Under the pieces are notes generated by a model. That model was given only the letters and a program-made list of their open reading frames with translations. It made no database searches and was not told the DNA's origin. 5,108 nucleotides of DNA from Pseudomonadota bacterium (lineage in GTDB: Bacteria; Desulfobacterota; DSM-4660; Desulfatiglandales; B25-G16): contig JADFWK010000252.1 of NCBI GenBank assembly GCA_015223015.1, forward strand, positions 1 to 5,108, given 5' to 3'. Of the stretch, positions 1-4,934 are shown in pieces. Position 1 is the first letter of the stretch. The number at the start of each line of letters is the position of its first letter. The position numbers and the translations under genes were made by a program.

Positions 1-554
1 AGGATGATTTTATTATCGGGAAAGTATTGTAAAAAATCATAGATTTGTTTTAATGTGAGCGCGGTCTTTCCGGGGTAGGAGTGGCCAACAGATTCATTGG
101 TGTGAAGGAGAATTGGCGCATCAAACCGTTGAGCCATTTCAGCTATAGGCTCAAAGCCCTTAAGGATATCCACACCTAAAGTCTCTGTATAGAGTGCCAG
201 TTCTCCTATGCCTGAAAGGCCTGATCTCAGGCACCGTTCGAGTTCTTTATCAGCACCGTGAGCCGTGGGGCAAGCGGTGCCAAAGCCTATGAGCCTCCCC
301 TTATGTCTTTCAACTGTGTCCAGGACGTAGTCATTATTTCTTTTGAAATAATCCTCGGTGTACCATGGAAAGCCGAATACAACCGATTTGTCTATTCCCT
401 CATCATCCATATTCCTGATAAGCTCCTCTGCTCCGCAGAGCCTTGACCCTGGAACACCATAGAGGAGCTTGAAGGCCGGTTCACGGTCAAAGAAATCCTC
501 GCGCTTATCCCTAACCTCAGGTGGGAAGATGTGGGTATGAAAATCTATGATCAT
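1..554 (-). CDS. Amidohydrolase, metal-dependent TIM-barrel hydrolase (TatD/ACMSD-like), C-terminus outside window
   Basis: The first 184 codons are visible; the rest lies left of position 1. The protein opens with MIIDFHTHIFPP, which carries the HxH metal-binding pair (H6, H8) at the end of the first barrel strand, as in amidohydrolase-superfamily enzymes. Further family-like elements are a GIGEL segment (residues 115-119) and LLHTNESVGH (149-158), where H151 is a likely second-half metal ligand. This pattern fits the amidohydrolase_2 group, cytosolic enzymes that hydrolyse or decarboxylate small molecules; the substrate cannot be told from sequence. The ATG at 554 is chosen because the HxH motif normally sits within ten residues of the start and AGGAACGAG lies just before it. 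That ribosome binding site is made of heptamer repeat sequence. The gene is last of the visible minus-strand run, 50 bp after the broken S23-type gene. Family call is confident, function is not. Confidence 0.85.
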   Translation of the reverse strand, partial: MIIDFHTHIFPPEVRDKREDFFDREPAFKLLYGVPGSRLCGAEELIRNMDDEGIDKSVVFGFPWYTEDYFKRNNDYVLDTVERHKGRLIGFGTACPTAHGADKELERCLRSGLSGIGELALYTETLGVDILKGFEPIAEMAQRFDAPILLHTNESVGHSYPGKTALTLKQIYDFLQYFPDNKII

Positions 555-556
555 CT

Positions 557-598
557 CGTTCCTGGTTCCTGGTTACTTGTTGCTGGTTAATCGTTACA
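557..598. repeat. Heptamer tandem repeat array, six units (NGTTNCT on plus strand)
   Basis: Six consecutive 7-nt units keep an exact period: CGTTCCT, GGTTCCT, GGTTACT, TGTTGCT, GGTTAAT, CGTTACA. The GTT core is invariant while flanking bases vary. The array fills the gap between the S23-type gene and the amidohydrolase, and on the minus strand its last unit (AGGAACG) doubles as the ribosome binding site of the amidohydrolase. It is related to the arrays at 1016-1050 (opposite orientation), 3342-3378 and 4393-4421. Confidence 0.85.
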
Positions 599-604
599 GT
601 TTGT

Positions 605-976
605 TCATTTCCATTGCGTCTCAACATATTGAATGAATTTGTTAATTTTTCTACCCAGTTTGTTGTTTTCGTCCTTTAGCACTTGATAAACGTCATCATT
701 GATATATCCTGAAGCGAAAATAAATTTCAGATGAAGTTCGGTTTCATCACAGGATGCTTGGGCATAGACTAAAAATTTCACAAATTCATTCTTGTACTTT
801 TTTCTGCCATATCCTTCGACAATACAGGAGCAAACCCCTTTTGACGATCTCCTGATCTGACCCCCTTCCTCGTAAAGTTCATATTTAGGCAATTGTAATG
901 ACATGTGATGAATCTTGATTGCCAACTCATATCACAATTGATAAATCTCCAAATCTCTGTAACTCTTTGGTTTCAA
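605..976 (-). pseudogene. Four-helix bundle protein (S23/IVP family), interrupted by in-frame TGA
   Basis: The frame from TTG at 976 to TGA at 605 gives 123 residues, the usual length for the S23 (23S rRNA intervening-sequence) four-helix bundle family. Family hallmarks are QIRRSSKG, IVEGYGRKKYKNEFVKFL, ASCDETELHLKFI and a final LGRKINKFIQYVE. The TTG is picked because AGGAGGT sits five bases upstream and because it gives the expected opening KPKSYRDLEIYQL. Codon 15 is TGA (934-932), followed in frame by YELAIKIHHMSLQLP, the normal continuation of helix 1. Without suppression only a 14-residue peptide is made. Re-initiation at TTG 925 or at the ATG of IHHM has no ribosome binding site behind it. 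Family members are small cytosolic helical oligomers of mostly unknown role, related in fold to the Avd protein of diversity-generating retroelements. A nonsense mutation is the simplest reading; a sequencing error or read-through cannot be excluded. The gene is bracketed by inverted heptamer arrays. Confidence 0.8.
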
Positions 977-980
977 TAGC

Positions 981-987
981 ACCTCCT
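981..987 (-). promoter_or_regulatory. Strong ribosome binding site of the S23-type gene
   Basis: AGGAGGT on the minus strand, with five bases between AGGAGG plus T and the TTG at 976. It is the site that decides the start of the interrupted four-helix bundle gene, and it shows that the reading frame before the TGA codon was a genuine translated start. Confidence 0.75.
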
Positions 988-1015
988 GATTAGTGTTACA
1001 ATAAGGATTTATCAC

Positions 1016-1050
1016 AACGAGCAACGAGCAACAGGCAACCAGCAACGAGC
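1016..1050. repeat. Heptamer tandem repeat array, five units (AACNNGC on plus strand)
   Basis: Five perfectly phased 7-nt units: AACGAGC, AACGAGC, AACAGGC, AACCAGC, AACGAGC. The array begins two bases beyond the priA stop codon and lies upstream of the S23-type gene. Its AACCAGCAAC (1037-1046) is the exact reverse complement of GTTGCTGGTT (579-588), so the two arrays form an inverted pair around that gene. The units are too short and contiguous to be a CRISPR. Confidence 0.85.
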
Positions 1051-1052
1051 AC

Positions 1053-3386
1053 TTACATCATCTGATACGGATCAACATCCATGATCATTCGTACCCCGCT
1101 CGAGCTCAGCATAGAGGTGGAGATCCTGTCGAGCTCTGTTAATACCTGGCTGAGGGTTTTTGATGATCGGGATTTGATAAGGATCTGCTGCCTGTACTTG
1201 CCTTTCAGTTTTGCTATGGGGGATTCAACAGGACCAAGAACCTCGATAATCTTTTTCCCTTTTGACTGCTTTTTTGCAATGCTACGGATTTTTACTCCCA
1301 TCTGCTGAGCCATTTTCTCAGTCCCGGTCTTGCTATTACCGACAAGGCGCACATTGGCTATCGAGGAAAATGGGGGATAGTTGAGTTGTTTCCGGAGGCC
1401 TATTTCCCGGGAGAAGAATCTTTGATAATGATGGTCACGTGCAGCCCTGATTGCATAGTGAGATGGATTGAATGTCTGTATGATCACCTTTCCAGGTGAG
1501 CTTCCTCTTCCAGTCCTGCCTGCCACCTGGGAGAGGAGTTGAAAGGTAATCTCTCCAGCCCGGAAATCCGGATTATTGAGTGACAGGTCAGCGGAGATGA
1601 CCCCAACAAGGGTTACATTAGGAAAGTCATGGCCCTTGGTAACCATCTGTGTGCCAACAAGGATATCGGTTTCATGCTCCAGGAATCGTTTCAGGACCTT
1701 TTGTACCTCACCCTTATGCCTCGTGGTATCCCTGTCCATTCTCTCCACCCGTGCCTGAGGAAACAGCTCTTGCAAGGTGTCCACTACCTTCTCTGTGCCA
1801 AATCCATATGGTTTGAGTTTGTCTCTGTTACACACGGGGCATTTGTCCGGAGGCTTAATCCGAAAGCCACAGTAATGACAGAGCAGGTTGTTACTGTCTT
1901 TGTGAAAGGTCAGGCCTACCTCGCAGTTTGGGCACTTGAGAGCCTCACCGCAAAACCTGCAGAGGTAGAGGGCATTGAAGCCCCTCCTGTTCAGAAACAT
2001 GATAGTCTGTTTTCCTTGAGCCAGATTATCTGCCATGGCCTCTTTCAATGGGGGGCTCACGATACTGTCGGTATAGGCACTGCCCTCAAGCCGTGTCATA
2101 TCTATAACTCGTATATCGGGAGGTTTTCTCTTGTGTATCCTTTCCGGCATGGTCAGAAGGCCATACCTCCCGCTTACTGCGTTGTGGTGAGACTGTATGG
2201 AAGGGGTTCCAGAACCAAGTATGACAACGGCATTGGAGAGTTTTGCCCTAACGGTGGCACTATCTCTTGCCTGGTAGCGGAATTTTTCCTCCTGCTTATA
2301 AGAGGGATCGTGCTCTTCGTCGATGATAATAAGGCCAAGCCGGGAAAGAGGGGCAAAGAGTGCTGATCTGGCGCCGATTACTACGTCTGCCTCTCCCTTT
2401 GCTATCCTGATCCACTGATCGTATCGTTCGCCCAGTGACAGGGCACTGTGAAGAATTGCCACTCTCTCGCCAAGACGGGCCTTGAAAAGAGAGGTAATCA
2501 AAACAGTCAGGGCAATCTCCGGCACCATTACTATGGATTGTCGTCCACACCCCAGAGCAGCCCTGACAGCGTGGTAGTAGACCTCTGTTTTGCCGCTCCC
2601 GGTTACCCCATGCAAAAGATAGGTGAAAAACGAGTTGCCTTTGAGCTTTTCCGCTATTTTTTCTACAGCCTCTTTCTGCTTTGAATTCAGAGGTGGTGGT
2701 GAGGGGGAGACAAAAAAAGTCTCACCGGCTACGTCCCGCACAACAGGCTTAAGAGTCTTTTTCAGAAGGCCTCTCTTGACCCACTTATCAACGAGGTAAG
2801 ACCCATTCTTAAACATCTGGTTTACCTCACCGAGGGAGACCTGTTTCTTTTTGAAAATTATCTCTAGGAATTCAGGTTCGTTGCGGGGTGCCCTTTTGGA
2901 ATCAAACAAGGATCTGTCCAGACTGGAACCTTTCTTTACAGTAACGAAAACCCTTCTTCGGAGACCAACCTTATCCAGCCATCCCCGAGGGGGGGGTCTG
3001 TCACCATGGGAGATTCTCACATTGAGGCCGGTAGGAAGCGCTGTTTTAATCACCAGGCCGATTGGATAGTGGTAGTAGGCTGACAGCCATTCGAAGAATG
3101 GAACCATATCTGGTGGGAACAGGGGATCACGGTCAATGATAGTAAGAAGATCTCGTAAACCCTTTCTAATTTCAGGGGAGATAACCCTGAGTATGTAGCC
3201 GGTTACCTTTCGGCCTGAAAAGGGAATAAGCACCCTCTTTCCCACCGCAGCTTTTTTTGCTTGGTCCCCTGGTATGGTATAGGTGAAGGTCCCGCCAATC
3301 GGAAGGGCCACGGCTACCTGAACATATGTCTTTTTGTAGGCGTTTACAGGTTCAGGGTTCAAGGGTTTAGGGTTCACTCTTGCCAA
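1053..3386 (-). CDS. priA: Primosomal protein N' (PriA), replication-restart DNA helicase
   Basis: PriA is the 3'-to-5' superfamily 2 helicase that recognises stalled or recombination-derived forks and reloads the replisome. The 777 residues show the whole family architecture: N-terminal 3'-end-binding domain beginning at YVQVAVALPIGGTFTYTIPG (21-40), a winged-helix region to about 220, Walker A GVTGSGKT (260-267), Walker B DEEHD (356-360), the zinc-binding insertion with eight cysteines (C476, C479, C485, C488, C503, C506, C516, C519), motif V region GTQMVTKGHDFPN (578-590), motif VI QVAGRTGRG (620-628) and the C-terminal domain starting near YPPFSSIANVRL. It is slightly longer than E. coli PriA (732). 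The start is uncertain: TTG 3386 has no clear ribosome binding site, GTG 3377 is an alternative, and residues 4-15 (NPKPLNPEPV-like) are encoded by a heptamer repeat rather than family sequence. The 20-bp overlap with the preceding gene suggests translational coupling. No catalytic residue appears to be missing. Confidence 0.97.
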   Translation of the reverse strand: MARVNPKPLNPEPVNAYKKTYVQVAVALPIGGTFTYTIPGDQAKKAAVGKRVLIPFSGRKVTGYILRVISPEIRKGLRDLLTIIDRDPLFPPDMVPFFEWLSAYYHYPIGLVIKTALPTGLNVRISHGDRPPPRGWLDKVGLRRRVFVTVKKGSSLDRSLFDSKRAPRNEPEFLEIIFKKKQVSLGEVNQMFKNGSYLVDKWVKRGLLKKTLKPVVRDVAGETFFVSPSPPPLNSKQKEAVEKIAEKLKGNSFFTYLLHGVTGSGKTEVYYHAVRAALGCGRQSIVMVPEIALTVLITSLFKARLGERVAILHSALSLGERYDQWIRIAKGEADVVIGARSALFAPLSRLGLIIIDEEHDPSYKQEEKFRYQARDSATVRAKLSNAVVILGSGTPSIQSHHNAVSGRYGLLTMPERIHKRKPPDIRVIDMTRLEGSAYTDSIVSPPLKEAMADNLAQGKQTIMFLNRRGFNALYLCRFCGEALKCPNCEVGLTFHKDSNNLLCHYCGFRIKPPDKCPVCNRDKLKPYGFGTEKVVDTLQELFPQARVERMDRDTTRHKGEVQKVLKRFLEHETDILVGTQMVTKGHDFPNVTLVGVISADLSLNNPDFRAGEITFQLLSQVAGRTGRGSSPGKVIIQTFNPSHYAIRAARDHHYQRFFSREIGLRKQLNYPPFSSIANVRLVGNSKTGTEKMAQQMGVKIRSIAKKQSKGKKIIEVLGPVESPIAKLKGKYRQQILIKSRSSKTLSQVLTELDRISTSMLSSSGVRMIMDVDPYQMM
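3342..3378. repeat. Heptamer-type repeat spanning the LolA-like/priA junction
   Basis: On the plus strand the units are GTTTACAG, GTTCAGG, GTTCAAGG, GTTTAGG, GTTCACT (8, 7, 8, 7, 7 nt). On the minus strand this encodes the final residues and TAA stop of the LolA-like gene and PriA residues 4-15. The 21 bases at 3361-3341 (minus) match 4399-4419 (plus) at 20 positions, so the same element sits in coding sequence here and in the intergenic spacer there. Confidence 0.8.
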
Positions 3387-4104
3387 ATTGCGAGCGGATG
3401 AAGGGTATACTAAATTGAGTCACATCAAGAGGTGGGTTTACTGTAATGTCCTTTACCATATATTCCTCTACAATAATCCCGTCAGATGAGTAAGCGATCC
3501 GGTAAGGATACCAGGTGTCTTCCATGATTTCCCTGTAATCGGAAAAGTGGAAAGAGAAGGTACCACAGCTTAGGAGGAGCGGGAAAAAGCGGTCCTTGTC
3601 AACGAGGAGTTGGGGATTTCCCTCATCTCTGTCTCCAATCAGGTATGCTACTCTGTCATCGAACCGGGTGAGCGAGACCTTGTCCAGGTTAATACCTTTG
3701 CCTCGGAGGCTTTGTTGTATCCGTTCCGGGCTCTGAGCCAAAAGAAGAAAACGATAAAGAAAATCGTTGCTCTCCAAATCAGTGGTAGTTCTGTTATTAA
3801 TAATTCTCAAGGTCTTTGAGCCATTATGGATGATGAGGCGAGTACCCGGTTGACCTGCAACCTCTGAGCGATAAAGATCTGGAGACATTACCTCAATAAT
3901 CTCGCCAAAAACCCTCTCCATTTCTTGATCCATGTCTTTAATGGTAGTGAGCTGTATGATTCTTAATGCTTTTATGTCGGCGTATCTGTCGGTCAGGAAT
4001 TGGATAATCTGAGTTGAGGGAAGCACATACGGTCGTCCGATCCGTGGTGCCAGAACCACCGTCACTAAACAAATTGCAATCAGGAAGTTTGATTTTTTTG
4101 CCAT
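3367..4104 (-). CDS. Exported LolA-like protein (outer-membrane lipoprotein-sorting-like fold)
   Basis: This is a 245-residue protein with an N-terminal signal peptide: MAKKSNF followed by the hydrophobic run LIAICLVTVVLA (8-19). Lack of a lipobox cysteine argues for a soluble periplasmic protein or an uncleaved anchor. The body reads as alternating beta strands, for example SPDLYRSEVAG, GTRLIIHNGSKTLRII and, near the end, WYPYRIAYSSDGIIVEEYMV and VNPPLDVTQFSIP. This is the arrangement of LolA/LolB-type half-barrel proteins that bind acyl chains of lipoproteins. I recognise the fold pattern, not a specific family; it is unlikely to be canonical LolA given its divergence. The ATG at 4104 is preceded by GGAGGAGGT, giving two overlapping ribosome binding sites, and a promoter lies at 4162-4134. 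The gene is first of the minus-strand run, and its last three codons and TAA lie in a heptamer repeat overlapping the priA start. Confidence 0.6.
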   Translation of the reverse strand: MAKKSNFLIAICLVTVVLAPRIGRPYVLPSTQIIQFLTDRYADIKALRIIQLTTIKDMDQEMERVFGEIIEVMSPDLYRSEVAGQPGTRLIIHNGSKTLRIINNRTTTDLESNDFLYRFLLLAQSPERIQQSLRGKGINLDKVSLTRFDDRVAYLIGDRDEGNPQLLVDKDRFFPLLLSCGTFSFHFSDYREIMEDTWYPYRIAYSSDGIIVEEYMVKDITVNPPLDVTQFSIPFIRSQFGKSEP

Positions 4105-4133
4105 ACCTCCTCCAGGCTTTTTCCTTTCCTGTC

Positions 4134-4162
4134 GTAATAGCGTTCCCTACCCTGAGAGTCAA
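4134..4162 (-). promoter_or_regulatory. Predicted sigma70 promoter for the LolA-like gene and priA
   Basis: On the minus strand TTGACT (4162-4157) is separated by 17 bases from TATTAC (4139-4134). The -35 matches five of six consensus bases and the -10 four of six, at the optimal spacing. Transcription would start about 22 bases upstream of the start codon at 4104. Confidence 0.5.
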
Positions 4163-4247
4163 TGAAATAAAAGCTCGGAATGTAGATGTTTAGGAGGATG
4201 AGATGGTTGTTTTTTGATTATGGTAAATAATTTGTAAATACTCAGCG

Positions 4248-4271
4248 ACTAAGACACTAAGACCCAAAGAC
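4248..4271. repeat. Octamer tandem repeat, three units
   Basis: ACTAAGAC, ACTAAGAC and CCAAAGAC follow one another directly. The first two are identical and the third differs at two positions. It resembles the short 'ACTAAGAC/ACAAAGAC' tandem repeats scattered between genes of many environmental bacteria; no function is evident. Confidence 0.6.
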
Positions 4272-4297
4272 CTGCCTGCGTGCGACGCACAGGCAGG
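4271..4297. repeat. GC-rich palindrome (CCTGCCTG ... CAGGCAGG)
   Basis: CCTGCCTG (4271-4278) pairs with CAGGCAGG (4290-4297), and TGCG/CGCA can extend the stem inward with a two-base bulge. No T-run follows, so a repetitive palindromic element is more likely than a terminator. Confidence 0.6.
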
Positions 4298-4311
4298 AAC
4301 GTAACCCGACT

Positions 4312-4382
4312 CGGCTGAGCCGTTCGACCCTGAGCCATTCGGCCTCGAGCTCATGGCCGAGAGGCTCAAGGCCGAAGGGCTC
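4312..4382. repeat. REP-like nested inverted repeats
   Basis: The block starts with the small palindrome CGGCTGAGCCG (4312-4322). The main inverted repeat pairs GAGCCATTCGGCCT (4332-4345) with AGGCCGAAGGGCTC (4369-4382) at 13 of 14 positions. The loop contains the palindrome GAGCTC, and the TTCGACCCTGAGCC motif resembles widespread repetitive extragenic palindromes. It leads directly, via a short linker, into the heptamer array at 4393. Confidence 0.6.
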
Positions 4383-4392
4383 GTCGCAGGCT

Positions 4393-4421
4393 GAACGGTG
4401 AACCCTGAACCTGTGAACGTC
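4393..4421. repeat. Heptamer-type repeat array, four units (GAACNNT)
   Basis: Units on the plus strand are GAACGGT, GAACCCT, GAACCTGT and GAACGTC (7, 7, 8, 7 nt). The stretch 4399-4419 is 20/21 identical to the minus-strand sequence that encodes the first residues of PriA (3361-3341). Confidence 0.7.
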
Positions 4422-4449
4422 TACGAATAATTATATAATCTTGGTGCCT

Positions 4450-4483
4450 GCCCGCCATCGGCTTCGCCTCAGGCGAGGCGGGC
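4450..4483. repeat. GC-rich two-tier hairpin
   Basis: GCCCGCC (4450-4456) pairs with GGCGGGC (4477-4483), and inside it TCGCCT (4464-4469) pairs with AGGCGA (4471-4476) around one C. The neighbouring bases on both sides are also G/C-rich. It lacks a flanking T-run, so it is recorded as a palindromic repeat rather than a terminator. Confidence 0.55.
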
Positions 4484-4513
4484 GGGTCCCGGTGCCCCTG
4501 GCCCAGACCTGGC

Positions 4514-4666
4514 ATGCAAAGTATGAGTACAAAGAACTTACTTACGCAATACTGTAACGACCACAGTGTATCCCAAAAATGTCGCGCCAGGGCAGGCTTT
4601 GTGGCAAGATACCTGAGCAGTTACAATAATTTGATAAAAATAGTTGACATATTTATTTCTTTATAG
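4514..4666 (+). CDS. Possible 50-residue ORF of unknown function
   Basis: An ATG-to-TAG frame begins MQSMSTKNLLTQYC and continues with a basic stretch, KCRARAGFVARYLSSY, then a hydrophobic tail IVDIFISL. It contains two cysteines (C14 and C23) and a basic, amphipathic-looking middle. No ribosome binding site is visible before either methionine, and its 3' end coincides with the promoter of the next gene. I do not recognise it. It may be a chance frame, a small protein, or the remnant of a longer gene. Confidence 0.2.
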   Translation: MQSMSTKNLLTQYCNDHSVSQKCRARAGFVARYLSSYNNLIKIVDIFISL

Positions 4667-4672
4667 TATTAA
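4644..4672 (+). promoter_or_regulatory. Predicted sigma70 promoter for the four-cysteine protein gene
   Basis: A perfect TTGACA (4644-4649) is followed after 17 bases by TATTAA (4667-4672; four of six consensus bases). The sequence upstream (ATAATTTGATAAAAATAG) is A/T-rich like an UP element. Transcription would begin near 4679, giving a leader of roughly 58 bases. Confidence 0.6.
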
Positions 4673-4685
4673 ATATAAAAATTAT

Positions 4686-4704
4686 AATTAAAATATATTT
4701 AATT
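4686..4704. repeat. A/T palindrome in the leader of the four-cysteine protein gene
   Basis: AATTAAA (4686-4692) and TTTAATT (4698-4704) are perfect inverted arms around ATATA. It lies between the predicted transcription start and the start codon. It could be an operator or a weak leader hairpin, but base composition this skewed makes chance palindromes common. Confidence 0.3.
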
Positions 4705-4736
4705 GTAAACAACTTTATGTCCAGAAAGGATAATAC

Positions 4737-4934
4737 ATGGCTGATTACCTACACTGCACGAGAAAGAAGAATAATCCTCGGATAGACGTTCGGATATGTC
4801 AGGCAAAATGTTCCTTTAAAGACAGTTGCGCGGAGTTTCAGGCCTATGAAGAGAGATCCGGCAATCAGTCTCCAATCTTAAATTCGAGATTGATCATATC
4901 GCCTCTTTTGAATCCCGTGGCATCAAAAAACTGA
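4737..4934 (+). CDS. Small four-cysteine protein, hypothetical (possible metal-binding)
   Basis: This frame encodes 65 residues beginning MADYLHCTRKKNNPRIDVRI. Cysteines C7, C21, C25 and C31 are spaced C-x13-C-x3-C-x5-C, a number and arrangement suited to one zinc ion or an iron-sulfur cluster; metal binding is inference. The region is otherwise rich in Lys, Arg and Asn and has no signal peptide or membrane segment, so a cytosolic location is expected. The start is supported by AAAGGA six bases before the ATG and by a strong promoter upstream. Only residues 1-43 lie in sequence free of other genes. The tail, from Q44 on, is antisense to the end of the GNAT gene and looks like unconstrained translation of that strand, so the ancestral stop may have been lost. 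I recognise no named family with certainty. The cysteine-rich first part is probably real; the exact C-terminus is less sure. Confidence 0.55.
   Translation: MADYLHCTRKKNNPRIDVRICQAKCSFKDSCAEFQAYEERSGNQSPILNSRLIISPLLNPVASKN

Larger units (their letters stand above)
4105..4736. other. 632-bp divergent intergenic spacer, a mosaic of repeats and two promoters
   Basis: The spacer lies between the divergently read LolA-like gene and the four-cysteine protein gene. From left to right it holds a minus-strand promoter, an octamer repeat, four GC-rich palindromes or inverted repeats, a heptamer array, a possible 50-codon ORF and an A/T-rich plus-strand promoter region. None of the GC-rich hairpins is followed by a run of T on either strand, so they do not look like rho-independent terminators. 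I see no tRNA, rRNA or recognised riboswitch. Confidence 0.7.

Noticed and set aside
258..446. 62-codon plus-strand frame
   Set aside because: It is antisense to the amidohydrolase, whose conserved motifs explain this stretch.
932..934. Selenocysteine at the in-frame TGA
   Set aside because: S23-family proteins have no redox-active Cys or Sec at this place and I see no clear SECIS-type hairpin immediately downstream.
1016..1050. Possible CRISPR array
   Set aside because: Units are 7 nt and directly adjacent, with no spacers and no cas genes in the window.
1629..2366. 245-codon open frame on the plus strand
   Set aside because: It is entirely antisense to the helicase and zinc-binding part of priA, and its translation shows no family features; long antisense frames are expected opposite such a gene.
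3350..3378. Telomere-like GGTTTAGGG/GGTTCAGGG sequence
   Set aside because: It is internal to a chromosome-like gene run and belongs to the heptamer family seen elsewhere in the window, so it is not evidence of a linear end.
3938..4162. 74-codon minus-strand frame overlapping the start of the LolA-like gene
   Set aside because: It is out of frame with the signal-peptide protein that has the strong ribosome binding site, and its start lies inside the predicted promoter.
4450..4483. Rho-independent terminator
   Set aside because: The stem is strong but no T-run follows on either strand, and no gene ends next to it.
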